This document shows, one piece after another, positions 43,474 through 53,617 of a stretch of DNA of 64,000 nt. Source of the DNA: Lineolata rhizophorae (Eukaryota; Ascomycota; Dothideomycetes; Lineolatales; Lineolataceae); assembly GCA_010093515.1 (NCBI GenBank), contig MU001682.1, forward strand, positions 565,536 through 629,535, given 5' to 3'. The notes under the pieces were generated by a model that saw nothing but the letters and a program-made list of their open reading frames with translations, was not told the origin of the DNA and ran no database searches. Position numbers and translations under genes: made by a program. Each line of letters opens with the position of its first letter. Position 1 is the stretch's first letter.

Positions 43474-45026
43474 TTACATGGCGTTGTTCTTTGCCTTTTT
43501 CCTTGCAATAAGCTCTGCCAGAGGCACGTCGTCCTCATCGTAAAACTCCACGTCCTCGTCAACGCCAAAATCCCTCAACCTCTCGCCCTCTGAGTTCCTC
43601 CACCCTTCTTCACCACCACCTTCCATATTGCCGATGTCAACATCACTGGCGTCGCTTCCGTCGAACATTCTCCCATCCTCCGTCGCCCGCGTGTAAAACG
43701 GCTTTCTCCTTTGTATCCCACCGGCATTGCTATTCCAGCGCTTCAGGTCTTCTGCCTGGCGCCTACGGAAGGCTTCGATATCTTCGCGATCATTGGTTTG
43801 GCCATATTGATTGTAAACCAGCGCGTCTTCGGAATTAAATGTGCGCTTGATTCTAGGTATCCTGTCAGGGTCCGGAGGAGGCCATGACACGGAGGTATCT
43901 AAGACATATATTAGCCCGAGACTAAATGAGGTTGGAAATAATGATCGAACCTTCGAACCCATTCTCTTCAAACTCTAGACCGCTTTCAACAGATGGTGAT
44001 GCGGACAGGGGCCAAAGCCACGCAAGAAACTGTGAATTGTTAAGCAACACGACTCGATAGGTGATGTTCCTAGGAACTGTTTGAGGATACACATACGTTC
44101 CACGTCCCCATTCCTTGTTTCAGGTTCTTCCAGATGCCGATATCGTAGGGAAATTCTTGTTTTACAATCCTCACTCTCTGTCCGTCGGGGCCATTTAGAT
44201 AACCGCCGAGATAGCGAGCACGGCGAAGTAGTGTCTCATGGCGCTCAATTTCCCACTCTTCAATCGTCGTCGTATTGACAGCCAAACACCACAGAGTGCG
44301 GACTAAGAGGATAGCCAGGACAAACAGGGTCAATGAATTGGCTGCTACGAGAAGGAAGAAATGCACAAGCTGGAAGACCGTAGGGCCGAGATACTGGAAT
44401 AAATTTTTAGCATCTTAATAACGCGGAATCCCAAGAGAAGGCATACACTTGGCAGGTGGCGATTTTCCCAAATCACAGCCGCCCTGTCATAGAGAAACTT
44501 CTCCAAATAAGCCATCGCCGCTACGGCGAAGAAGACGAAGCGAATGAAATGTGGAAATGTCACGTGAGAGACGCAATTCACTGTCCAAGGACAGTGATGA
44601 TCCATTTTGAGAATGCATCTACCTTAAATTAGTGTCCAAAATATCGAAACAGGTGGCTGAGGTCGTCTCCGCAAACCTCTGGCAGCTTTTGCAGTGATGC
44701 GCTCTGGGTGGCTTGTAAATGTTGCATTTCGAACACCATCGTCTCCGCAGCTTCGATGCTCGTTGACGACTCTCATCCGACTTCGACTCCCCATTCGACA
44801 CAAATTGATCTAGCCAGTCTTCCGGGATCCGTCCGGGATCCGTGACACAAGCGCGAGCATAGCTGATGAGAAGGCATGCGATGAGAGAATTGAAAATTAA
44901 CGTCTGCCGATAATCCAGGGGCCCAGGGTCTAGCTGTAAAATCAAGTATTGCGATGAGAACGAAAGAAAGGAGATCAGCGACAGTACTGCCGGAACTGCA
45001 AACTTGGAGGGCCACGGGCCATCCAT
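43474..45026 (-). CDS. PFA4: DHHC palmitoyltransferase Pfa4
   Basis: Five exons read leftward: 45026-44677, 44618-44447, 44393-44097, 44029-43951 and 43898-43474 (440 aa; introns 58, 53, 67 and 52 bp). Two N-terminal membrane spans (VPAVLSLISFLSFSSQYLIL; IFNSLIACLLISYARACV) precede the zinc-binding Cys-rich domain [31 protein letters not shown]. The catalytic DHHC is at about 123-126. Two further spans follow, then ETLLRRARY and a long acidic tail (DEDVEFYDEDDVPLAE). Pfa4 sits in the ER and palmitoylates proteins such as chitin synthase Chs3 in yeast. The donor at 44446 was chosen to keep HLPSYLGPT in frame. Confidence 0.93.
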
Positions 45027-45336
45027 AACTGTCGATGCGAATATCTCTAAGCTGCATCTAGTTGCGGACTTGGAGTTGGCAGCGTTGCATCTTCGCCGGC
45101 GAAGTTGCTAAGAAACTGCTGAAACTTGCGTTGCGGACTTTCCGGTCATCGTTTCTTTGAGGAGACTCAGCAGGCGGATACGGGGGATCAGGGGCACGGC
45201 AACGGAGGGTCGCCTAGCTGACCAATCGGTCGCTGTCCGCCATGCAACCGGCGATGAAAGGGTTGGACAGTCTCGTGGGCTAAAATTATGCTATATATAT
45301 ACTAAAGCTGGGATTGCAACCCAAACTGGACACCCA
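45027..45336. other. Intergenic, PFA4 upstream and tRNA-Trp 5' flank
   Basis: 310 bp with the PFA4 promoter on the left. I see no gene. A TATATATATA tract (about 45291-45300) lies 40 bp before the tRNA. Confidence 0.45.
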
Positions 45337-45419
45337 GGACCTGTGGCGTAATGGTAACGCGTCTGATTCCAGCTGATGGAATATCCAGAAGAGTGTGTGT
45401 TCGAGTCACATCAGGTTCA
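45337..45419 (+). tRNA. tRNA-Trp(CCA) with 11-nt intron
   Basis: The acceptor GGACCTG pairs with CAGGTTC, and the discriminator is A. The D-arm is GCGTAATGGTAACGC. The anticodon arm is TCTGA-TTCCAG, then intron CTGATGGAATA (45373-45383), then T-CCAGA. The variable loop has five bases, and the T-arm is GTGTG-TTCGAGT-CACAT. The intron sits one base 3' of the anticodon and its TGGAA pairs with TTCCA, the canonical anticodon-intron helix. The sequence closely follows eukaryotic tRNA-Trp. The last anticodon-stem pair is an A-C mismatch. Confidence 0.93.
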
Positions 45420-45435
45420 AATCCTGCACCCTTCC

Positions 45436-45441
45436 TTTTTT
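45436..45441 (+). terminator. Pol III terminator of tRNA-Trp
   Basis: TTTTTT begins 17 nt after the tRNA end. Confidence 0.7.
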
Positions 45442-45595
45442 GAAAACTTTTTGCTTTCCTGGCACCACGTGCTTATCTCTCGCCTTTCTTCGGAAACAGG
45501 AGTATGCTGTCCGGTCCTGCGTAGTAAATTTTGTTGAGGTGACCCTAGATGGACGACCAGATTTTTGCGACTCCTCACGCAGCACCACTTCACGT

Positions 45596-45613
45596 GGATA
45601 TCCGCGGATATCC
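45596..45613. promoter_or_regulatory. 18-bp perfect palindrome upstream of ADE12
   Basis: GGATATCCGCGGATATCC is its own reverse complement and also reads as two direct copies of GGATATCCGC/T. It contains CCGCGG, two facing CGG triplets as bound by Zn2Cys6 factors, and lies 311 bp before the ADE12 ATG. Confidence 0.4.
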
Positions 45614-45761
45614 GTGGGTCGTTTCAGCGTGTCTCACCGCTTTCCAATCCTGCTCAAAGTCCATGATTTCAGACCCCAGCGTCAATTGCCCAGCGTGCTT
45701 GCAGAGCTCCGAGTTCGGCGACTTGCCTACAGCCCGGCGGCGACTGCCCGGGAAAACGACG

Positions 45762-45768
45762 TGACTCA
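45762..45768 (+). promoter_or_regulatory. TGACTCA core upstream of ADE12
   Basis: TGACTCAGCA, with the core ending 155 bp before the ATG. Yeast ADE genes are activated through TGACTC by Bas1 and by Gcn4. Confidence 0.55.
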
Positions 45769-45923
45769 GCAGACCCCACGCTGAAGCGGCAGGCACGGCT
45801 TGCAGCCGCAGAAAAGCACGACATCACTCGGCGCGTCCCACGTATTTATTTTTCGACCTCGCCCGCCGCAAGAGCTTTGTTGCGCCGTGCCAATTCATCC
45901 AATTGTCCGCGCCCTCGACCATC

Positions 45924-47995
45924 ATGGCCACCATAGTGCTGGGTGTCCAATTCGGGGACGAAGGTGAGCCTCTACCCCTCATTCGAGCTCCAGCCCCACC
46001 GTGCCACATGCGCAGGGTAATCTGTGGCTTGCCTCCTGTCGTGATGGGATCAACATGAGGCTGATTGGTTGCACGTCACGTGGCTGGTTTTGGTCTCACG
46101 TTCCGCACTAGCACCTCTAAACGACTTTGTGCTGTAGCTTCATTCGCTGACTTTGTTTGAGGCAAGGGCAAGTTGATCGATGCGTTACTCTCCAATGGGT
46201 CCAAGTTCAAGTTCTGCGCCCGAGCCGGTATGCTCAAATTTCCTTGAAGTTTCATCCATGGCTCGGAGATACTGACCGTGGTTCCAGCCGGCGGGGACAA
46301 TGCGGGACACACGGTGAGGTCCTTCGTTACCCTAAGCTGGAACATGTCTGACATCTCGACCAGGTCGTTGTCGAGGGAAGGAAATATGACTTGTATGTCA
46401 CGTGCTTTCTGTAGGCATGGGTGCTCTGTGCTAACACAATAATGTAGTCATATCATTCCTTCGGGCCTTCTGTCACCCGAGTGCCTTAATCTGGTATCCA
46501 TTGTCACCTCTTCATCTTAGCAAGCTACATACTCACTAGATCATCAGATAGGCTCTGGATGCGTTGTCAACATTCCTTCCTTTTTCAAAGAGCTGTCCAA
46601 ACTTCAACAAGGTGGGCTGGACGCCACCGACAGAATATTTATCTCGGATCGAGCGTATGCGGCATATATTATTCCTCTTGGGTTATACAGTGTGCTAACA
46701 GACATATTAGACACATTGTTTTTGACCTTCATCAACTGGCCGATAGAATCGGTAGGTTGTCAAGTTCGTTTCGAGCTTGAGTACGACTTAACTAAATCCA
46801 CTTTCACAGAGGAACAGGAGCTTGGCAAAGGCGAGATCGGCACAACCAAACGTGGCATCGGCCCATGCTACTCAACGAAAGCTAGCCGTAGTGGAGTGAG
46901 AATCGGCGACATTTTCGACAAGGAGCTGTTTGACGGCAGGCTCAGGACGATGCATGACGCGTTCGAGAAGCGTTATGGCAAGAAAGCTCTCAAGTCGTAC
47001 GATGTCGAGGACGAGATCAAGCGATTCGATGATTACCGTGAACAGCTCCGCACGTATGTCGTTGATCAAATCGAGCTCATCCAGAGCGTGGAAAAAAGCA
47101 GCACTCCCATCCTAATCGAAGGTGCCAATGCCTTGATGTTGGATATTGACTCTGGTGCGTCTGATTTAACCTAGCATATTCGCCTAATATCCACTTGCTC
47201 CGAAATACATGTACTGACAAGTTCCTGTGATAGGAACGTACCCTATGGTTACTTCTTCAAACACTGGTAAGTCAATTGGTTTCACTTCACTAATTCAGTC
47301 ATGGTCAACCAATGCTAAAATTAACCAGGTCTCGGCGGCGTTTTTACCGGCCTTTCAATATCGCCGTTCCAGATCGATGAGATCATTGGTGTGGTGAAAG
47401 CATATACGACGGTATTGACACTTATCGTCGGAGTTTTCACGTGAACTTGACTGACATTCGACTCATAGCGTGTGGGCAGTGGTCCATTCCCAACTGAACA
47501 GACAGAAAACGAGATTGGAAAAACTCTGCAGTTAGTTGGCCACGAGGTTGGCGTTACAAGTGGCCGACCTCGGAGATGTGGCTGGTTTGGTAAGTCTCCC
47601 ACTGGTTCGTGATTTATATTGATTAGCTTGTTGATGTCTTGTTAGACGGCGTACTGGTGAAATATTCTACCGCGATCAATCACTACACTGTGTTCAACCT
47701 AACAAAGCTGGATGTTCTCGATGAATTCGATGAAATCAAAATCGCTGTCGAATACAAGCGAAAAGGCAACTCAATCAGTAATTTCCCAGCAACACTGAAA
47801 CAGCTTTCCGAAGTTGAAGTCGTGTACGAAACTCTTGCAGGATGGAAGGGCACCGGAACGACAAAGGGCGTGACGCAGTGGACCGACTTACCTGACAATG
47901 CAAAGAAATACGTCGAGTTCATCGAGAAGTTTATCGGCGTTCCGGTGAAATGGATCGGTACGGGTCCCGGCCGTGATGAGACTATCATTCGATAG
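45924..47995 (+). CDS. ADE12: Adenylosuccinate synthetase
   Basis: Twelve exons: 45924-45963, 46162-46227, 46288-46313, 46364-46392, 46448-46493, 46548-46654, 46711-46751, 46810-47154, 47234-47266, 47329-47411, 47469-47589 and 47646-47995 (428 aa). The first intron is 198 bp; the others are 50-79 bp. Key motifs are [18 protein letters not shown] (GTP/IMP P-loop, spliced within DEG), [75 protein letters not shown] and NLTKLDVLD. It forms adenylosuccinate from IMP and aspartate using GTP, the first committed AMP-branch step. It is far more intron-rich than its purine neighbours. Confidence 0.97.
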
Positions 47996-48291
47996 AATGC
48001 ATTGGAGTATAAGAATTGCATAGAGGGATAGCATTTTAGGGGAATGGCACAAATTCGGGCATTTTTCACGAGCGTGCTTCATCACTAGAACCTGCGGCTT
48101 GTACTGGCACAATGCGTGGGTTTGGATTATTGGAGGCGATTCTGAGATCTAAACTTAGAGACGCTCGTTGTAGGGTTTTTAGCCCGTTTTCCGGAGTCGT
48201 TCCACCCTAGTTGACATTCTAAACCACGGTGAAAGCTAGCACCGGTCCGTCTCAACTTCTAACTCACAACTTCTCATAGCCCGATTAGTAC
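47996..48291. terminator. Convergent 3' region ADE12 / ADE6
   Basis: 296 bp separate the stops of two convergent purine genes. No gene is seen; no clear poly(A) signal could be assigned. Confidence 0.35.
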
Positions 48292-51200
48292 TCAGCCAAC
48301 CCACCGTCTAGCGCTTCTAAACATCCGAAGCCAAGGCCCGAACTCGCTCCAGTTCTGAGCCATTTCTTTCGGATACCAACTGCTCACCTCCTTCATAATC
48401 GTCCGCTCCGGATGCGGCATCAATGCAAGACACCTTCCATCCGGCGACCTCACCCCAGTGATGCCTTTGGGACTGCCGTTCGGATTGAACGGATAGCGTT
48501 CCGTAGGCTTCAGCCTGTTGTTGACGAAGCGCATCGCGACAAGGCCCTCCTGTAGCAAGCCCTCAGGGCGACCACCCGCTGCCGGATCCACCGGGAACGT
48601 GGCGCGCCCCTCGCCGTGTGCGACCACTATGGGTAGCTTGCTACCCACCATACCATCGAAGAAGACGCTCTGCTTTTGGCCCACAGCATGCGGCATAACC
48701 TCGACCATGCACACGCGAGCTTCGTACTGCTCGCTCTCATTGCGCTCAAACGTGGGCCAGGGATCCGCGCCCGGAATCAGCTCCTTAAGACGTGAGAGAA
48801 ACTGGCAACCGTTGCAGACGCCGAGGGAGAAAGTGTCGGGGCGGGCGAAAAAATTGGCAAATTCGTTGCGAGTGGCTTCGTGCAAAAGGACAGACTTAGC
48901 CCAGCCCTGGCCGGCGCCCAGGACATCGCCGTAGGAAAAGCCGCCGCAGGCAGCTAGGCCGACAAAGGACGCGAGGGAGACACGACCTGAGATTATGTCT
49001 GTCATGTGTACATCGATAGCTGAGAAACCGGCACTGTAAAAGGCGAATGCCATCTCCGCTTGGCCATTCACGCCTTGTTCCCTCAAGATGGCGACGCGTG
49101 GCTTCGACTTGAAGACATTGAACAAAGGAGCGGACAGCGGAAGAATGTTCTCTTTCGGGTCGAACGTCAAATTATATGACATCCCAGGGTCCGAGTCGTC
49201 AGTTATGTTCTCGAATTCTGTTTGCGCGCAAGATGGGTTATCTCGCAGGCCTTGCATTCGGTAAGATGTTGAGGCCCAGTACCCCTGAAGTGCTGCCCGG
49301 CTGTTCCGGTACACCTCCCTAGCACCGTGGGTAAATGTGATGTGTTGCTTCGAAACGGCTGATACCCGACCGATCCGTTTAATCATGCCCGGAGGGGGCC
49401 CACATGTTGCGAAACACTTGTTAAATTCGATCGTGTCCTTCTTTCGAACTTGGAAGACCGCTCCCAGTTCTTCGTTGAACAGGCCTTCCAGAAGGTCGCG
49501 CGGGTCTGATGTCCGGCATATATCGTCAAGCATAATCTCCAGTCCACAGCGCCCCGCAAATGCCATCTCAGCCAACGTAGTGAAGAGACCTCCGTCGGAC
49601 CGATCATGGTACGCTAGAACTATGCCGGCTTCGTGCAGTTGCTCGATCGCATCGTAAAAGTCTTTAATAAAATCGGCGTCGCGAACATCTGGTGCCTCAT
49701 TCCCTGTCTGCCCAAAGACTTGGGCTAAAGCAGAGCCACCCATTGCCTTCGCTCCTTCTGCAAGATCAACGAATATGAGTACAGTCTCTCCAACCTCTTC
49801 GAGTCTCCGAAGTGCAGGTGTCCAGGTCCGTGCCGTGAAATCCACCGGAGCAAAGGCAGATATGATTACAGACATTGGGGCAGTAACCTCCTTGCCCTCC
49901 TGGCTCTCTGAATCCTTCCACTTCATCTTCATAGACATAGAGTCCTTGCCGACCGGTATACTAATACCAAGCTTTGGGCATAGATCCATCCCAATAGCTT
50001 CCACAGCCTCGTAAAGGGCAGCTCCTTCACCAGGGTGATTACTGGCCGACATCCAGTTTGCGGATAGCCTGACTCGATCCAATCGATCCGGAATACTAGC
50101 TGCCGCTATGTTCATCAAGGACTCCGCAACTGCCATACGCGCAGAGGCCGCCGGGGATATGAGGGCCAGAGTGGGCTTTTCGCCCATTGCCATTGCTTCG
50201 CCTGTCTTTACTCCAGCGAGAAGAGACGTTGCAGTAACTGACACGTCCGCCACAGGGACTTGCCAAGGGCCAACCATTTGATCTCGAACAGTCAAGCCGC
50301 CTACTGTACGATCACCAATCGTGATCAAGAAGGACTTTGAGCCCACTGCCGGGAGTTTCAGAACGCGCCCGACTGCTTCACCTAATAGTTCTTTCTCCGC
50401 TAGAGTTGGGATGTATTTAAACAAGGAGGTGTCGAAATCGTGAAGCTTTAACTTGCGAGAATCCACTATCCTCGACATTTTCGGGGGCTTTCCAAAGAGG
50501 ACCGACATTGGCAAATCAATCGGCTTGGGGAATTCCTTTGAATCTCGATCCATCAAGATCAGTCGCTTTTCTTGATCGGTCTCGCCTCCAGTAGCCCGGC
50601 CGACAACGGAGAAACCGCACCGCTCTCGCTTTGCGATCTTCTTGAACTCCTCTAGCCCTTCCGGAGAAACAGCAAGAACATAACGCTCCTGGGCCTCGCA
50701 GCACCAGATTTGCAGCGGACTCATGCCGCGATCTGCATTGTCCACCTCCCGAAGCTCGAACGTCCCCCCTAGGCCGGCGTCATGTACAAGCTCGGGCAGA
50801 GCGTTGGACAGGCCGCCCGCACCTACGTCGTGAATGAATAGGATTGGATTATCCCTGCCAAGCGCGACGCAGGTGTTGATGACTTCTTGAGCTCGTCTCT
50901 GCACCTCCGCATTTCCACGCTGCACGCTGGCAAAATCGAGCTCCACGGAGCCTTCACCGGATTGCACGCTAGATGCTGCACCGCCTCCCAGACCGATCAG
51001 CATGGCTGGTCCGCCTAGGACGATTAGATGGGCTCCGGGCCTAACTATGTTTTTCTCTTTCAAGGCGTGTTGCGGTCTGACCGTACCGACTCCACCAGCG
51101 ATCATGATAGGCTTGTGGTAGCCACGCAACTCTGACTCTCGGTCTAATATATCAACCTTAGTCAACAAAGTCCGGAAATAGCCCGTGGTACATGGCCTGC

Positions 51201-52446
51201 CAAACTCATTGTTGAATGCGGCGCTTCCAATAGGTGCATCCAGCATGATGTCCAAACTGCTAGCGATATGGGCAGGTTTTCCGACATCGAGCTCCCACGG
51301 TTGCTCGAATCCTGGGAGCAGAAGATCAGAGACCGTGAAGCCTGCCAAGCCTGCCTTGGGCTTTGAACCCCGGCCGACGGATCCCTCGTCGCGAATCTCG
51401 CCGCCTGAGCCTGTTGCTGCACCCGGATATGGCGACACGGCGGTGGGGTGGTTGTGCGTCTCGACTTTAGCAAGGTAATGCACTACCTCCTTTGTCTGTG
51501 TCCACTCGCCTGTAGAATGGCTCGGTGCCCAGAAGCTGGCTGGTTTCCCCTGCATAACTGCAGCATTGTCGCTATAGGCGCTTATTACATGGTTCGGATG
51601 TTTGTTGTGCGTGTTTCGAATCATGCCAAATAGACTCCTAGATTTTCCCATGCCATCAATAGTCCAATCCGCATTGAATTGCTTGTGTCTGCAATGTTCC
51701 GAGTTCACCTGCGCAAACATGAATAGCTCAACATCCATAGGGCCTCTTTTCAGGTGTTCTGTATACGCTTCAACAAGGTAGTCGATCTCAGCGGCGTCGA
51801 GTGCAAGCCCTAAAGTGCGGTTGGCTTGCTGAATCGCTGCACGAGGCGACGTGCTCGAGGACAAATCAATCTGCTGTGCCTGAGCCGGATCATGCTCTCC
51901 AAACACGACGTCCAAGTCCGGAGGAGTCCGGCTGATAGACTGTGTCATCCGGTCATAGAGCAGGTCCGGGTGAGGGATGTCATCCTTGTCAATTGGAGAG
52001 TCAAACCTGGCCGCGATGACCATGCCTCGCTCAATTCGTTTCACAATCGCCTCGAGATCGCAATTCTGGGCGGCACTGGTGGCCTTAGAGCTCCAAGGCG
52101 AAATGGTGCCTGGCCGAGGCGACACGAAGAACAACGCTACATTCGGATCGCGAGGGTCGCCGATGCGGGAGATAGCGTCGAGCATGACCTGGCAGAGACG
52201 GTCTTCAGGACTAGGCGTCTCGCCATAGTGCAGCAGCACCTTCAACGACCGCAGCTCGTCGACGGTGAGCGTCCGAGAAGGGTGCACGTAATGGATCCAG
52301 ACGGCGCGGACGTCGATGGCACCGATTGCCTGGGCGAGCCTCTTGAGGCGGAAGTCCGAGAGGGCGACAGAGCCCGGGAGAGCAAAGTGGGTTGCATCTA
52401 GCGGCCGCATATCCGCATTCTCGCGCAGAATATGCGTCGAGGTCAA
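48292..52446 (-). CDS. ADE6: Phosphoribosylformylglycinamidine synthase
   Basis: A single exon of 1384 aa, the large eukaryotic PurL type. An N-terminal PurS-like part is followed by the linker and catalytic region with AQVNSEHCRHKQFNADW, VETHNHPTAVSPYPGAATGSGGE (ATP site), PIMIAGGVGTVRP and VHDAGLGGTFELREVDNADR. A second half has RVRLSANWMSASNHPGEGAA, GKDSMSMKMKW and VLAYHDRSDGGLFTTLAEMAF. The C-terminal glutaminase domain has GGFSYGDVLGAGQGWA, the nucleophile Cys in LGVCNGCQFLSRL (about residue 1208) and LMPHPERTI. It performs the fourth de novo purine step (FGAR to FGAM). It is intronless over 4.1 kb. Confidence 0.98.
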   Translation of the reverse strand: MTSTHILRENADMRPLDATHFALPGSVALSDFRLKRLAQAIGAIDVRAVWIHYVHPSRTLTVDELRSLKVLLHYGETPSPEDRLCQVMLDAISRIGDPRDPNVALFFVSPRPGTISPWSSKATSAAQNCDLEAIVKRIERGMVIAARFDSPIDKDDIPHPDLLYDRMTQSISRTPPDLDVVFGEHDPAQAQQIDLSSSTSPRAAIQQANRTLGLALDAAEIDYLVEAYTEHLKRGPMDVELFMFAQVNSEHCRHKQFNADWTIDGMGKSRSLFGMIRNTHNKHPNHVISAYSDNAAVMQGKPASFWAPSHSTGEWTQTKEVVHYLAKVETHNHPTAVSPYPGAATGSGGEIRDEGSVGRGSKPKAGLAGFTVSDLLLPGFEQPWELDVGKPAHIASSLDIMLDAPIGSAAFNNEFGRPCTTGYFRTLLTKVDILDRESELRGYHKPIMIAGGVGTVRPQHALKEKNIVRPGAHLIVLGGPAMLIGLGGGAASSVQSGEGSVELDFASVQRGNAEVQRRAQEVINTCVALGRDNPILFIHDVGAGGLSNALPELVHDAGLGGTFELREVDNADRGMSPLQIWCCEAQERYVLAVSPEGLEEFKKIAKRERCGFSVVGRATGGETDQEKRLILMDRDSKEFPKPIDLPMSVLFGKPPKMSRIVDSRKLKLHDFDTSLFKYIPTLAEKELLGEAVGRVLKLPAVGSKSFLITIGDRTVGGLTVRDQMVGPWQVPVADVSVTATSLLAGVKTGEAMAMGEKPTLALISPAASARMAVAESLMNIAAASIPDRLDRVRLSANWMSASNHPGEGAALYEAVEAIGMDLCPKLGISIPVGKDSMSMKMKWKDSESQEGKEVTAPMSVIISAFAPVDFTARTWTPALRRLEEVGETVLIFVDLAEGAKAMGGSALAQVFGQTGNEAPDVRDADFIKDFYDAIEQLHEAGIVLAYHDRSDGGLFTTLAEMAFAGRCGLEIMLDDICRTSDPRDLLEGLFNEELGAVFQVRKKDTIEFNKCFATCGPPPGMIKRIGRVSAVSKQHITFTHGAREVYRNSRAALQGYWASTSYRMQGLRDNPSCAQTEFENITDDSDPGMSYNLTFDPKENILPLSAPLFNVFKSKPRVAILREQGVNGQAEMAFAFYSAGFSAIDVHMTDIISGRVSLASFVGLAACGGFSYGDVLGAGQGWAKSVLLHEATRNEFANFFARPDTFSLGVCNGCQFLSRLKELIPGADPWPTFERNESEQYEARVCMVEVMPHAVGQKQSVFFDGMVGSKLPIVVAHGEGRATFPVDPAAGGRPEGLLQEGLVAMRFVNNRLKPTERYPFNPNGSPKGITGVRSPDGRCLALMPHPERTIMKEVSSWYPKEMAQNWSEFGPWLRMFRSARRWVG

Positions 52447-53617
52447 TTCGTCGTGGTATGGAGCGAGATGTTGCGTTGGTCAAATGCCGCTTGGGTTTCT
52501 CGCAAAAATTGCAGGGGAGCGAGGGGAGCTAGCTACAGCCCCACCACCCCACCACCGAAAGCTCCGTCCATTTATTATGTAGGCCGCCTCCCAACCACTG
52601 CCTTCAAAGATAGCTCCCCAAAAAGCATTGATTCGCTTATGTATGATATGGCTTATTTCGACCAGCAAATTGATAATTGATTCCTTATGCGGTGACTCAG
52701 AGGCACATAGTGTGCAAACTCCACCCACAATCACGTGTTAACCCAAAAGATGACATTCTTGAGAGGAACTGATTCCGATTGGCTCCCAGTATATGTTAGA
52801 GCAACTATTCATTTGATCCTAGACGACGATACTCTCCCCTACCGCTTTGTGATACCTCCCGTTGTCTTGGGCAATGTGAAAACAGTGCGATCTATTTGTT
52901 TTGTATCGTTTCCGCTTTGTAGAGACATCTAGGTGTCAATACTAACCAAGGCCAGAAAGATGATTGGCTCAATTTTATGCTAGCAAATATCAGGAGGTAT
53001 TCGTCATGTGTACAAGCGCGCCGCCCATTTGGAAGATGGAACGTAGAGAAAGCTAGTCTTTAACACATATTCAAATTTAGGAACATGCCTAGGTATTGCC
53101 GCAAGAGTGCAGCAGAATAGCAAGTGGAATTAATGCACTGACCGCGGCAATACTAACAAATCTGTAGGATAGACATGTTGAGCATTCATCTAAGGCTCTA
53201 AAAACTGTTAAATTCCTCTTAGTAGTTATGCCGGAACACTAATAGGATTTCTTGCTATAGTCGCTAATATTAGAAAAAGGCAACGCTGGGATACATAGAG
53301 AGCATGCTTTAGTCCATGATCCATCTATGAAGCGGTCGCAAATATGCAATTTTCTTGTTACACATCTCATCTAAATCTTTGGCCCTCGAAATATCTCTAA
53401 ACTCTAAATCAAACACGGCCATCCCTCCTGACGTGACCAAGTTCTATCAAGGGCTCGCATAACAACACAGCAAAACCTTACCAAACCACTTTTCGCTGGC
53501 TCGTCCAGCTTGTCACACGTTCGCCGGCCATATGTCCGATGTGACGTACAAGAGGAGTCGGACGAGGACGTTGGTGACGCCAAGGGTGGTTAAATAGACT
53601 CCGACACCGACACGATT
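52447..53617. other. AT-rich stretch upstream of ADE6
   Basis: 1.17 kb between the ADE6 ATG and the GUA1 stop. It holds the ADE6 promoter with TGACTCA at 52693-52699. From about 52900 to 53450 it is AT-rich with stops in all frames. No gene or repeat is recognised. Confidence 0.5.
52693..52699 (+). promoter_or_regulatory. TGACTCA core upstream of ADE6
   Basis: TGACTCA in GCGGTGACTCAGAGG, 247 bp before the ADE6 ATG (gene on the minus strand). The GCGGTGACTCA decamer-plus is identical to that at TrpC (34999-35009). Confidence 0.55.

Larger units (their letters stand above)
45420..45923. other. Upstream region of ADE12
   Basis: 504 bp without a gene. It holds the tRNA terminator, an 18-bp palindrome (45596-45613) and a TGACTCAGCA (45762-45771). 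Confidence 0.5.

Noticed and set aside
45412-45425. Second B-box-like GGTTCAAATCC after tRNA-Trp
   Set aside because: A tRNA using it would lack a matching acceptor and a paired T-stem; the tRNA-Trp fold is complete without it.
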